A stretch of 26,493 nt of DNA. It comes from Chara braunii (lineage: Eukaryota > Streptophyta > Charophyceae > Charales > Characeae). The stretch covers positions 781,155 to 807,647 of the forward strand of contig BFEA01000522.1 of assembly GCA_003427395.1 (NCBI GenBank). Reading direction: 5' to 3'. Under the pieces are notes generated by a model. The model worked only from the letters and a program-made list of their open reading frames with translations. It had not been told where the DNA came from and searched no databases. The number at the start of each line of letters is the position of its first letter. Position 1 is the stretch's first letter. Positions 18,061 to 26,493 of the stretch are shown piece after piece. The position numbers and the translations under genes are program-made.

Positions 18061-18757
18061 CATTGCGAGTCGATATGAGGACGCCCTGCGTCCGCGCGGT
18101 TTTATACTAAGTCTCGCGCGCAACGCCTATCCGATTTCCTCATCAGAAAGTTATGGGTTGGCTACCGAAGGGGCTAGGAGCGTTGTCGCGTGGTTTGTGT
18201 TGCGTCGTTTCGTCTGTGTGTGCGTGTGTGTTTTATTTTTGTGATTTGTAAAGTGGTGTGCGCGTGGTGTGTGGGATACGTCCTAGTCGACCAACGACGG
18301 GCCGCGCTTGGGACTTCAGCCCCCCCAGTTGACGGTTCGCGTGCGGGTCCGATAGAGGCGTACTACCGCGTGTACCCCCTATGCTACAGCGAACGAGAAA
18401 CGCCCTCCGCTGGTCCACCTCTGCGATTGCAACTGATCAGCTTTCGTACTGTGGACTGGTAGCTCTGCGGAGATACGCCCACCGAAGGGAGGTGACAGCT
18501 CCCGTAAGGTGGAGGTAAGTTGTGCCTCGCGTAGGCCCTTTCCTGTCGTAGGGGCTCGCGAGAGGTATGGCTGGCGCACTAGGCCGGAGCGGCTTGCGGA
18601 AGCTCCATGTATATTCGCGACGAAGGATTTAAACCAACTCCTGCGTGACGAGACCGGGAGGGTCCCGCGCTACCCTGGTGCGGTGCCGGACCGATGCGCT
18701 CGACAACGAACCACCACAACATATAAACCCTTGGGACAAAGGACGTTAAAATTTCAA
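18061..18757 (+). promoter_or_regulatory. GC-rich block before LINE ORF1, possible 5' UTR
   Basis: About 700 bp, clearly more GC-rich than its flanks and full of inverted repeats (for example CGCG-x3-GCCC...GGGC-x-CGCG at about 18,528-18,563). It ends directly at the ORF1 ATG. LINEs commonly have an internal promoter in a GC-rich 5' UTR. An upstream in-frame ATG (18,509) only gives an Arg/Pro-rich extension, so the start at 18,758 is preferred. The 5' end of the element cannot be fixed. Confidence 0.35.
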
Positions 18758-20118
18758 ATGAGCAAAACGGAGATTAAGGCAGAGAGAACCAAAACAAAGG
18801 AAACAATCAAAGATGGACATGGCCAGGAGGTCGAAGTTGAAGTGTGGGAGTATCCTACGCAGGATCTACAATCCCTGAATGAAGTCTACGAAAAGCATGT
18901 TGTGCTCTTTAATTTCACAAACAAAAAAAGGGATTTACCGCTTAATGAAAAGAGGAAATGGGTGATGGACAAGCTCAAGGAAATGGAGAACATACCTGGC
19001 ACGGAACCAGAGGTCTCCTATCACAAAAGAGGCAGGTACAAAGTCATGATTTTGTGTTCATCCTTCCTATGCCCAATTCATTATCTCCTTGGGTTCGTTG
19101 AAGTGCAAGGGCTCGGTAGTCACAATCCAGAGATGGAAACCTCCGAGCGAACCTCAAGCAGAAGCCTTCAGACACAGACAGACGATGCTCCGGAACCACT
19201 TCTGGGTGCAATTCGACAACCTGTCCGAAGGAATGCACAGCTTCATGCAGAAGGTTGCAGGAGGAATTCCCCAACCCCATCATAGACTGGCTACCAGCCA
19301 ACCCCGACTTCATGGCACCTAACCATGACTCGAGAGTGGCATGCCTCGAGGTATCTTCAGGCACAACACCAAATTTCCTGGACACTTGGATCTTCTGGAA
19401 GAATGGTCAACGCATCACAGTCTTCATCTCCACCAAAACGAATCCTTACTGCTTCCGTTGCATAAAAAAGGGACACCTTGGCATGCACTATCCGCAAATG
19501 GGGGAAAAGGGAAGAAAGATAGTGCTCACACAATCAATGTTGGTCAAATGTGATGTCAAACCCGGGGTATGGTACATTAACAACGCTCAGTTCAGAGGTT
19601 GGATTTTCGATGATAACCTTGTAAACCCCAAGTGGATCTGGGTCCTACAGGGTGAACCCAAGTTCAAACCAGATATTTACCCTCCCTACGATAGCAGATG
19701 GAGGTCCATGGGAGCCACGCGAATGGAGGATAGGAACACAGGTTTCCGTATGGAACAGGTAATCTGCGAAGCAGGATTGCTAGATGAAAAGCAAAGACTG
19801 GAATCAATGAAAGAAATGCATGAAATTGGGCAAAAAGCAAAGAAGGCCTACCTGGAAAATCGAAGGGCCAGAACAGTCCAAGAGCCGCAGTCGGACTCAG
19901 CTTGCTCGACACCCAAATCCGCCGTCTCCAAAACCTGGGGAGAGGACAACCTCCGTATCGATGGATCTCTGAAGCGCAAACCGAAAGAATCAGAAAGAGA
20001 AGTAGGGGCTACTGTAACAGGGAAAAGGAAGCAACAGTCGGTAGGATTGGCAAGTGCCCTACCGACAGATATGGAAATGGATGGGAGCGAACACACTAAG
20101 CAATCAACCGCCGGGTAG
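18758..20118 (+). pseudogene. LINE ORF1 (gag-like), frameshifted
   Basis: Starts MSKTEIKAERTKTKETIKD at the ATG at 18,758, with a charged N-terminus. The middle part (FCVHPSYAQFIISLGS, then NHFWVQFDNLSEGM) looks like the RRM-like core of LINE ORF1 RNA-binding proteins. The last part has WIFWKNGQRITVFI and a knuckle YCFRCIKKGHLGMHYP. The coding path changes frame near 19,045 and 19,250. In the CCHC motif (C-x2-C-x4-H-x4-C) the last Cys is Tyr (TAT at 19,489), so zinc binding is probably lost. A Glu/Lys-rich C-terminus ends at the TAG near 20,118. The protein would coat LINE RNA. Confidence 0.78.
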
Positions 20119-21245
20119 GGAGAGAGCAGGGCCCTACCAACTGACAGAACAACACCAATCAAGGGAGATTCCTTTCCTCGGGACAGGGCAGCTGGCCGGG
20201 AAGGAGGGGAGGAGGACATGGACTGCTCTCTAAAGGGGTAAGAAAAGGGATAGATCAAGGTCAAGCGCAACCAGTCCTCCAAGGAAGAAGATGAGGAACA
20301 GTCTGAGAAGGACGACGAGGACTCCCTCAAATACGTACATCAATACGTCAGGTCAGTAGAGAGAGGAAGAACAGTGGAATTCGAAGTGAGATTGGCCCAT
20401 CACAAACACCTCCGAAATCTCATATCAGTGACAACAACAACCAACAACATAGGCACGAAAACAGGCTAAGTGCTAGAGAAAGAAGGGGAAATTAACGAAT
20501 TCTATGCAGCACAATACAATCTGAAAATAAAGGTTGAAAGGATGAGATCAATCTGGATCTGAGCAGTTACGTACGGCACTTCGCATAACCCAAAACCTAT
20601 GAAGGAAAAAACGCAGGAAAGAGGGCCAAAAGGCAAAGAAACACAACAAGCAACTCAAAGGCAGAGGAACACACAACCAAACCACAGAGGACACAGAAAC
20701 CGCGGACGAGCTCAACAGACAGGCCGCCATTCTCGAAGCACAGGTCGCATTACGGGACTAGAACAGGGAATTGGATGACAACTGTCTACGCCACAGGGTA
20801 CAACAAGGAAATAGACGCAGCGGCCAGGTTGGATGCCCGCTCCAATCCCAAAAGGCGCACAGTAATCCCGTACAGATGGAACAACACTTACGAAACCTGG
20901 GAAATTGCATACCACAAATCCATGGCATTGTTAACAATCATGGATCAGGACTGTACGTAACAACATCTGAGAAAGGAGGCGTGCGAGGACTGGAAAGATC
21001 AGGATTGAAACTCGCAGTGTGCAGATCTCAGACCCATGATTTTAGAGCTCGAGGAAGAGGCAGCGCCCAAAAACGATCTTTGTTGGGTCACATGGAAAGT
21101 AGTGGAACCAATTCCCTATGGTCTGTTGGGGGGGGAACACAACAGCAGAAAGAGCAGCTTTTAGAGGCTCCCTAGTCACAACATATAGCATCTTCCAGAT
21201 GTCACCCAGGCGGCTTGGTGTGAAGTTATCAAACAGACTCTGACA
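20119..21245 (+). pseudogene. Decayed ORF1-ORF2 junction region
   Basis: Short open pieces in several frames, with KRNQSSKEEDEEQSEKDDED (about 20,263), FEVRLAHHKHLRNLISV (about 20,380) and a GYNKEIDAAARLDARSNPK piece (about 20,800). Composition is like the charged, coiled C-terminal region of LINE ORF1 or a second small ORF. Stops are frequent. No domain recognised. Confidence 0.4.
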
Positions 21246-22290
21246 ATGGGGGACTCCAACACAGGTAGGCATACACCCCCCACCTACAAAAAGTTTGGTC
21301 TCTGCAAACAAGAGTCGAACCTGAAGACCATTTCTTGGAATATAAACCGCATGTCCTCGCTCCTCAACAATCAACGCAAGTGGGATAACATAACAAAGGT
21401 CACAAATTGGTATGGCGGGCCACCCCCAGACATACTTTGCATTCAAGAAACTCACTTGACTCAATCGCAGGATCACAAGCGAACTCGAAACCAAATAATT
21501 AAAGAACTCAAATGGGTGAGACAAGCGATTTGGGCCCCTTCTCATCTTACTCAATCAGCGGGAGTGGCCATACTACTACACGCCAAGGCCAGGGAAACCA
21601 GTAAAATCTCTATACAATCATCTGACGTTGACACAGCGGAAGGAAGATGGGTGAGCATAAACTTTCAACTTCTAGAAGAACAGTTTCAAATCCTCTCCAT
21701 CTATTATCCCAACACATTACCTCAAAGAAGAGACCTAATCGAGCAGCTAGCCCCAAAATGTGATCCCCACGAACACCTACTGCTAGCAGGCGATTGGAAC
21801 GTCGTGCTCGGCCCAACAATGGACCGCTTCTCGGGACGTAGCTCCCCAACAGAGAACATGACATGGAGTGAAGCACTCCCCATGTATATATGCTAATCGT
21901 ACACAATTTCCCAAAGCTTGCTCCAGGTTCCCAAAGCTTGATCCAGGTTCCCAAAGCTATGCACATTATTCATGACTGGGCTACCTGTTTTTAATTTATC
22001 ACAAGCTAATATATAAGTAAATCTTGTAGATGTTGTCATAATGACCGAAAAGAACCTGTTGGACCCGTACAGAGTTAAATATCCAGATAGCAAAGAATAT
22101 ATCTATCTAAAAAGGAACAAAAGTCAACACATATCAACCTCTAAAATATACTATTTCCTAATCTTATAATCATTGTTAGGATCAATCATAGCTCAACAAT
22201 AGAAGGCCTACCCCACTACTCGGGCTTAGACCACAAACCTATCATACTTAATCTCAATATAGGAAACAACCCAAGCAGAGGGAAAAGTTT
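21246..22290 (+). pseudogene. LINE ORF2 endonuclease (APE/EEP) domain
   Basis: Contains the APE-type motifs: TISWNINRM (about 21,330), DILCIQETHL (catalytic Glu, about 21,430), HLLLAGDWNVVLG (Asp/Asn, about 21,775) and GLDHKPI (SDH-like terminal motif, 22,223-22,243). In known elements this domain nicks target DNA for target-primed reverse transcription. The usual S-R-I-D-Y motif reads S-K-I-Y-Y, losing the Asp. The domain is split by an insert of about 120 bp at 21,890-22,015 and the last motif lies in another frame. Nonfunctional. Confidence 0.85.
21890..22015. repeat. Insert with 20-bp minisatellite inside the endonuclease
   Basis: Two and a half copies of a 20-bp unit, TTCCCAAAGCTTG(C/A)TCCAGG, at 21,908-21,927, 21,928-21,947 and 21,948-21,958, followed by about 50 AT-rich bases. 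Endonuclease coding stops at 21,894 and resumes in the same frame at about 22,020 (NLVDVVIMTEKNL). Short repeats (GCTAAT, TATATA) flank it but do not give a clear target duplication. Confidence 0.6.
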
Positions 22291-22559
22291 TTTTTTAATT
22301 AACAACTCGATCCTCAATACCCCATAAATCATGGGGGTTGTGCTAGGAACGTGTATAGACCATGACCACACTAACCTGGACTTTCCTGACCTGGTCACCA
22401 CACTATCCGAAGCCACAACAAAAGCTTCACGGATACTGGCCAGTAAAAGAAAATTAAGGGAAGATGAGCTTCAACATACCATAAAACTATAAGAAAGCAA
22501 CCTCATCTGCCACCCAGGTTCGTCCCTTTACGAGAGAGCGCAGGAGCCAGCCAGGCAGG

Positions 22560-24105
22560 AGCTAACCGAATGGGAGGAGTGGAGGAACAAAAGCATGAGA
22601 ATGCGAGCAAGGGTGAAAGAATGAGAGGAAGGAGAGAGATTGATGATTCCTTTCACAAAATCAAATATAACGCCAGCAATGCAAGCATTGACCAACTACA
22701 AATAGACCAGGGTCTCTCGTCATATCCACATTTAATGTTGGCAACGACAACATCCTTCTTCAAGAACCTCTACACCTCAAAGGAGCATGATTACACATAG
22801 CAGGAAACAACACGGGCTAGAAACAAATTCCTCACGTACCTGGATAAAACAATCACAACAGAACAAGCCACAACGTTGGACTCCCCAATCATAGAAGAAG
22901 AGCTTCTCGAAGCCCTACAATCCGTGAAGTCCAATAAAACTCCCGTAATTAATGGCCTTCCCAAGGAATTATGGGTAGCGTTCTGGCCAGTGTTGGGCAC
23001 ATAATATTTTCAATTCCTCGGGAAAGCCTGGGAGAGAGGTACCCTGGGGGAACATCTAAGTACAAGAGTTGTCTCCCTCCTATATAAGAAAGGAGACCCA
23101 ATAGACATAAGAAATTACAGACCAATATCCTTACGCACAGTGACATGTAAAATTCTAGCGAAATTGTTAGCTAACAGAATAAGAACAATAACAAGGAACT
23201 GCTTCCATTTGGACCAAACCGGTTTCATTCCAGGAAGGGTCATATTAGACAATGTAATGACCCTAACAAAATCCGTCAGGACATACAAGACAAAAGAATG
23301 AACCTCGCCATCATATTGTTCGATTTTGAGAAAGCCTACGATCAGGTGAATTGGAACTTCCTACAACAAAGCATGGAGAAAATGGGGGTGGGCCCCAACT
23401 TCAGGAAATGGGTTAAGATCCTCTATTCACAGGCTCATGGAAGAGTCCAAGTCAATGGTCATACATCACAACCTTACCAAATATCACGCTCCGTTCGTCA
23501 AGGGGACCCTTTAGCAGCTCCGATCTTCCTATTCATCATGGAAGCCATTGCGTTTTTCCTGGGAAAAGACCCCTCAATAGAAAGACTGCTAGAGGACAAC
23601 CAACATCCATCCTTTTTTTTTTTCTTTTTTTTTTTTTTTAATTTTTAATTGGACATGCTCCAATCTATTCATGGGGAGCAACACATGCTGGGAACCGAGC
23701 CCAGCGTCCCATTTTAAAACATATTGAGTCACCCTATGTCCCTACTACAATCCTTTTTGCCGATGACTTGACCGTCATGATAACGGCGTCCAACTCCTCC
23801 TTCGAAGCACTAACAAGGGCAACACAAGCATTTCAAATATCCTCCCAAATGAAAATCAACTGGTCCAAAACTACAGGATGGTGGCTAATAGATCCCCAAC
23901 TCCATACCCCAAGAAATACACCAGAGGAAATGAGTTGGTCTAAAGGCAATGAACCCCTGAGATTCTTGGGAATCCAAATATCCAAATATGGGCCGAATCA
24001 TTCAATGACCCTGTCAATCATGAGCAAAATGATAGCTAAATTGAACTACTCCAGATTCTATACTTCAATCTTCGAAAGAACCCTAATCCTAAACATCTAC
24101 CTTCT
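22560..24105 (+). pseudogene. LINE ORF2 reverse transcriptase domain
   Basis: RT blocks in order: SNKTPVINGLPKELW (about 22,933), LYKKGDPIDIRNYRPISL (about 23,080), DQTGFIPGR (about 23,213), IILFDFEKAYDQVNW (catalytic Asp, about 23,310), SVRQGDPLAAPIF (about 23,490) and LFADDLTVM (catalytic FADD, 23,753). A one-base frame change near 23,290 separates blocks 2 and 3. A stop at about 23,002 and a 116-bp insertion near 23,607 also break it. The catalytic residues themselves are intact. Upstream (22,300-22,800) is decayed linker. Confidence 0.9.
23607..23717 (-). mobile_element. SINE-like insertion in the RT with 5-bp target duplication
   Basis: On minus the insert reads GGGACGCTGGGCTCGGTTCC, then GTTGCTCCCCATGAATAGA and ends in a long A tract (poly-T/C on plus, 23,611-23,639). 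It matches the copy at 7060-7209. AACAT occurs on both sides (23,602-23,606 and 23,718-23,722). Insert plus one duplication is 116 bp, shifting the frame by 2, exactly the shift between the RT halves. It is short (about 80 bp plus tail) because it lacks the family head. Confidence 0.82.
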
Positions 24106-24107
24106 CA

Positions 24108-25811
24108 ATGCTATGGTACGCCTCAACCATATGGACACCGATCAAACAGGCGAGATCACAATTGAGGAAGAAGACAACTGCGCATCTGTGGGTTGGGGAC
24201 CCTTCTACAACCCACTTCATTTCTAAAGTGGCCTGGAAGTACATCACACAACCGAAAGCAAAAAGGGGCCTCGGAGTGCTTGACCCAAAGATGAAAATAA
24301 GAGCTTTGCATACTAGATGGATCATGAAAATCCTAACAAATAACCTCCCCTTGATCGAGTTGGGACTGCGAAGAATTAACCAACTCTCTAGGTTTGAAAC
24401 TCCCATAAATATGTGAGGCCAGTGTTGGATAATGTCAAAATCCTGGACCATGGAAACCTTGAGCAGAAATCCAAAGGCATACGAGCCAGAGGAGGGGCAA
24501 ACCAGAGACTTTTGGAAAAATCTTTTGATAACTTGGAGGGAAATATTCTCGGCAAAGGTAAGAGAGCCTAATTCCAAGGAAGAAGTGCTCCGCCAACCCA
24601 TATTCTGCAATCAATGGATCTTGGGACCTCGGGGCAAACCATGGGCACTTACAATGTCAGACCTCAAGTGGAAGTCATGGGTGGAAAAAGGAATATGGCA
24701 AATCAAGCACCTTTGGTCACAATCGGAGGGAAGATGGAAAACGGTGGGAACGCTTAAAAGGATGCCATAATGTGCAAGACAACCTCAAAAACATCCTAAT
24801 CTCTATCCCGGAAAATTGGTTCACCCTCCTGAAAAGCCCCTTTAAATGGTCACCTAGGGATTGGTTTACAAACACAAAAGACTCTACCTCGAGCACGGCC
24901 TACCTACTATGTACAAGGGAAGGACCCAGGAACAACTGGATTATCAGTGATATGTATGCAATCGAAAACACTGGAGCCACCACAAGCTTATTAAGCAAGA
25001 GCACAACAGGGGAGATATCGCTCCTAGCGAACACATAGTCCGGAAGGTCAGGGTAGTGGAAAACGAGAAACGCACAATCTATAGCCCTACAACAGACATA
25101 CAGGACTTAGAATTCGACCCAGCTGAATTGGCATGGAAACGATGATCGAGAAGTCTCGCAATAGAAAAGAGAACTAACATCTTAGAGTACACTACCAAAT
25201 TAGGATATACACTAAGGACGAGATCCCACCCGATAGCATAGATCATCAGTCGGAGATGGGAAACACACCTTAACCTACCACAGAGCAAAACTCATGTCAG
25301 ATCGTGGAATAAACTACCGGCCATCACTTCAACTAAGATAAGAAGTTTCCAATGGCAAGTAGCTTACTTAGCATTACCAGTCAATCAATGGGTAAACAAA
25401 AGGCGCAACATGCAATTGAGATCACCTTTACAAGAATTATGTGTCATGTGCCAGGAGAACGCTGTAGAGAATGTGAACCACTTTCTCTTAGCTTGTCCCA
25501 AAGCAAGGCAACCGAGGGCAAGAGCAGTTGAACTATGGCACTCAATTACTGACAAAACCTTACCAAACAATCCAACTACCGTGCACCTAGGATTTCACAC
25601 TCCCTCCACTTGGCAAAACTATGAACATTCGTTGTACCAGGTATTGAGACTGGCCACATTATGGTCAATCTGGAAGCGCAAATGTTTAGAGACTATCGAC
25701 AACTTGCCGACGCAGGCCCAAGAAGCTTGGGAGGGATCACTGCAACTAGTAGAGACAGAATACAGAGGACGCCGGAAAAGAACTTACAAAAAAAAATCAT
25801 GCAGAATATAA
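24108..25811 (+). pseudogene. LINE ORF2 C-terminal region with zf-RVT
   Basis: After the RT: MLWYASTIWTPIKQARSQLR (about 24,108), VGDPSTTHFISKVAWKYI, KRGLGVLDPKMKIRAL, then broken linker. Then R-SWNKLPAITSTKIRSF (about 25,302), QWQVAYLALPVNQWVNKRR, zinc finger CVMCQENAVENVNHFLLAC (C-x2-C...H-x4-C, about 25,443) and LATLWSIWKRKCLETID, with a basic end RRKRTYKKKS at about 25,800. Frame changes occur near 24,105, 24,420 and 25,040-25,300. Zinc ligands are intact. Basic coding-like sequence (FGKKKRTRRRKNRNNRKG) may extend the ORF past the TAA at 25,809. Confidence 0.85.
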
Positions 25812-25990
25812 AAAATAATCATCGATGAATTCGGAAAAAAAAAAAGAACTAGGAGACGGAAAAATCGCAACAATAGAAAAGGACAATATCAGGTTTGGTC
25901 GGTGGAGAGGCAGAAAACTATCTCACCCGCACAACGCAGAGATGCCAAGAAGCAGATCTCACCTCACAAACATAGTCATGAACTCAGAAT

Positions 25991-26493
25991 AGTAAGTTTT
26001 TTCTGGACTATACTTTACCGAATTTATGGTAAAAATATGTTGAGAATTATTCAAATCATTTTCATTGTGAAAATCAATCATGGAAGAATTGATTAAACTG
26101 CGATTATTTTTGATAAAAAAAGTTGTTGTTTTGAAGAACATTAATATTTCTCTCTTTTGCAATCAGACTCGTTTTCAAACACACTTTTCATGCATGTAAA
26201 CAGCAACGCAGCATACTGGCGACATGCGCCCACTCAAAACTCAGAGATATGGCTTTCAGATACGAGTTCACTCTCAATTGGCTATGGCGACTTCAACGCC
26301 CAAACATCTCACTGTTCACATACACTGGATCACCCTGGATATCCCATACGCATCACTCTAACATTTGAACACACACACACTTACTACTGACTACAGCTAT
26401 GGCAGTTGTCGCTGCATCTACCCTATCGCTATGCTAACTCCCTCTCTCTAGCCCACTGCGTCCTCCGGGCTCATCTGCAGACCTCCTTGCACA
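25991..26493. other. 3' flank, AT-rich then mixed, no gene seen
   Basis: AT-rich to about 26,160, then mixed sequence with a short AC repeat near 26,370. A GDFNA tetrapeptide context near 26,280 was considered as an endonuclease trace and not accepted. Confidence 0.5.

Larger units (their letters stand above)
18758..25990 (+). mobile_element. Near full-length, inactive LINE (gag-like ORF1, EN-RT-zf ORF2)
   Basis: All expected non-LTR parts occur in order on plus: ORF1 with zinc-knuckle remnant, APE-type endonuclease, reverse transcriptase and zf-RVT C-terminus. The total is about 7.2 kb including insertions. APE endonuclease plus C-terminal zf-RVT places it near L1-like/Tad-like LINEs. No RNase H was seen. 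The 3' end lies in an A-rich stretch after 25,790 or near 25,990; no target-site duplication was identified. Confidence 0.85.

Noticed and set aside
18133-18150. CTGATGAGGAAATC on minus as a second hammerhead
   Set aside because: CTGATGA and GAAA are adjacent with no stem II and no cleavage triplet in position.
18400-18720. Resemblance to SSU (GATCAGCTTTCG) or LSU 3' sequences
   Set aside because: Only short stretches match and no ordered series of conserved blocks follows.
26270-26310. GDFNA peptide suggesting another LINE endonuclease
   Set aside because: No other endonuclease motif in frame and the surrounding peptide is not family-like.

Overview
The window is nuclear DNA of a eukaryote with large introns and many transposons. 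GT-AG introns, non-LTR retrotransposons, poly(A)-tailed short repeats and microsatellites all point this way. It carries no complete, intact protein-coding gene. Three minus-strand blocks (9594-9662, 479-627 and a decayed-looking one near 115-220) read as consecutive exons of a RAD54-family Snf2 ATPase, used in homologous recombination. The first two fit together in phase across a single intron of about 9.0 kb. Such an intron argues against a typical fungus and fits a large-genome lineage such as a charophyte alga or an animal, but I cannot name the organism.

Layout. Positions 1-9,660 hold the RAD54-like exons, with the intron filled by mobile DNA: five or more copies or pieces of a poly(A)-tailed SINE-like repeat, three 5'-truncated LINE tails that keep a CCHC zinc finger (1507-2455 minus, 4520-6500 plus, 7215-7830 plus), a hammerhead ribozyme on the minus strand (2972-3032), a CAG/GAG microsatellite and a 150-bp tandem duplication. 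Two orphan exon-like ORFs with good splice donors also lie there. Positions 9,663-12,500 show no recognisable gene.

Positions 12,590-13,190 match a core segment of large-subunit rRNA, strongly diverged and carrying a roughly 210-nt insertion; it does not continue into the rest of the LSU. Positions 13,380-18,060 are the most unusual part. They contain three successive families of repeated hairpins whose stems change while pairing is kept: H1, about 180-bp period, 13.38-14.13 kb; H2, invariant loop with hypervariable stems, 15.31-16.11 kb; H3, 122-bp period, 16.38-16.99 kb. Further hairpins follow to 18.0 kb. No protein-coding explanation was found.

Positions 18,758-about 25,990 are one nearly full-length but dead LINE: gag-like ORF1 with a broken zinc knuckle, then ORF2 with APE endonuclease, reverse transcriptase and C-terminal zinc finger. 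It is cut by frameshifts, stops, an insert in the endonuclease, and a SINE insertion in the reverse transcriptase flanked by a 5-bp target duplication. Removing that insertion on paper puts the two halves of the RT back in the same frame.
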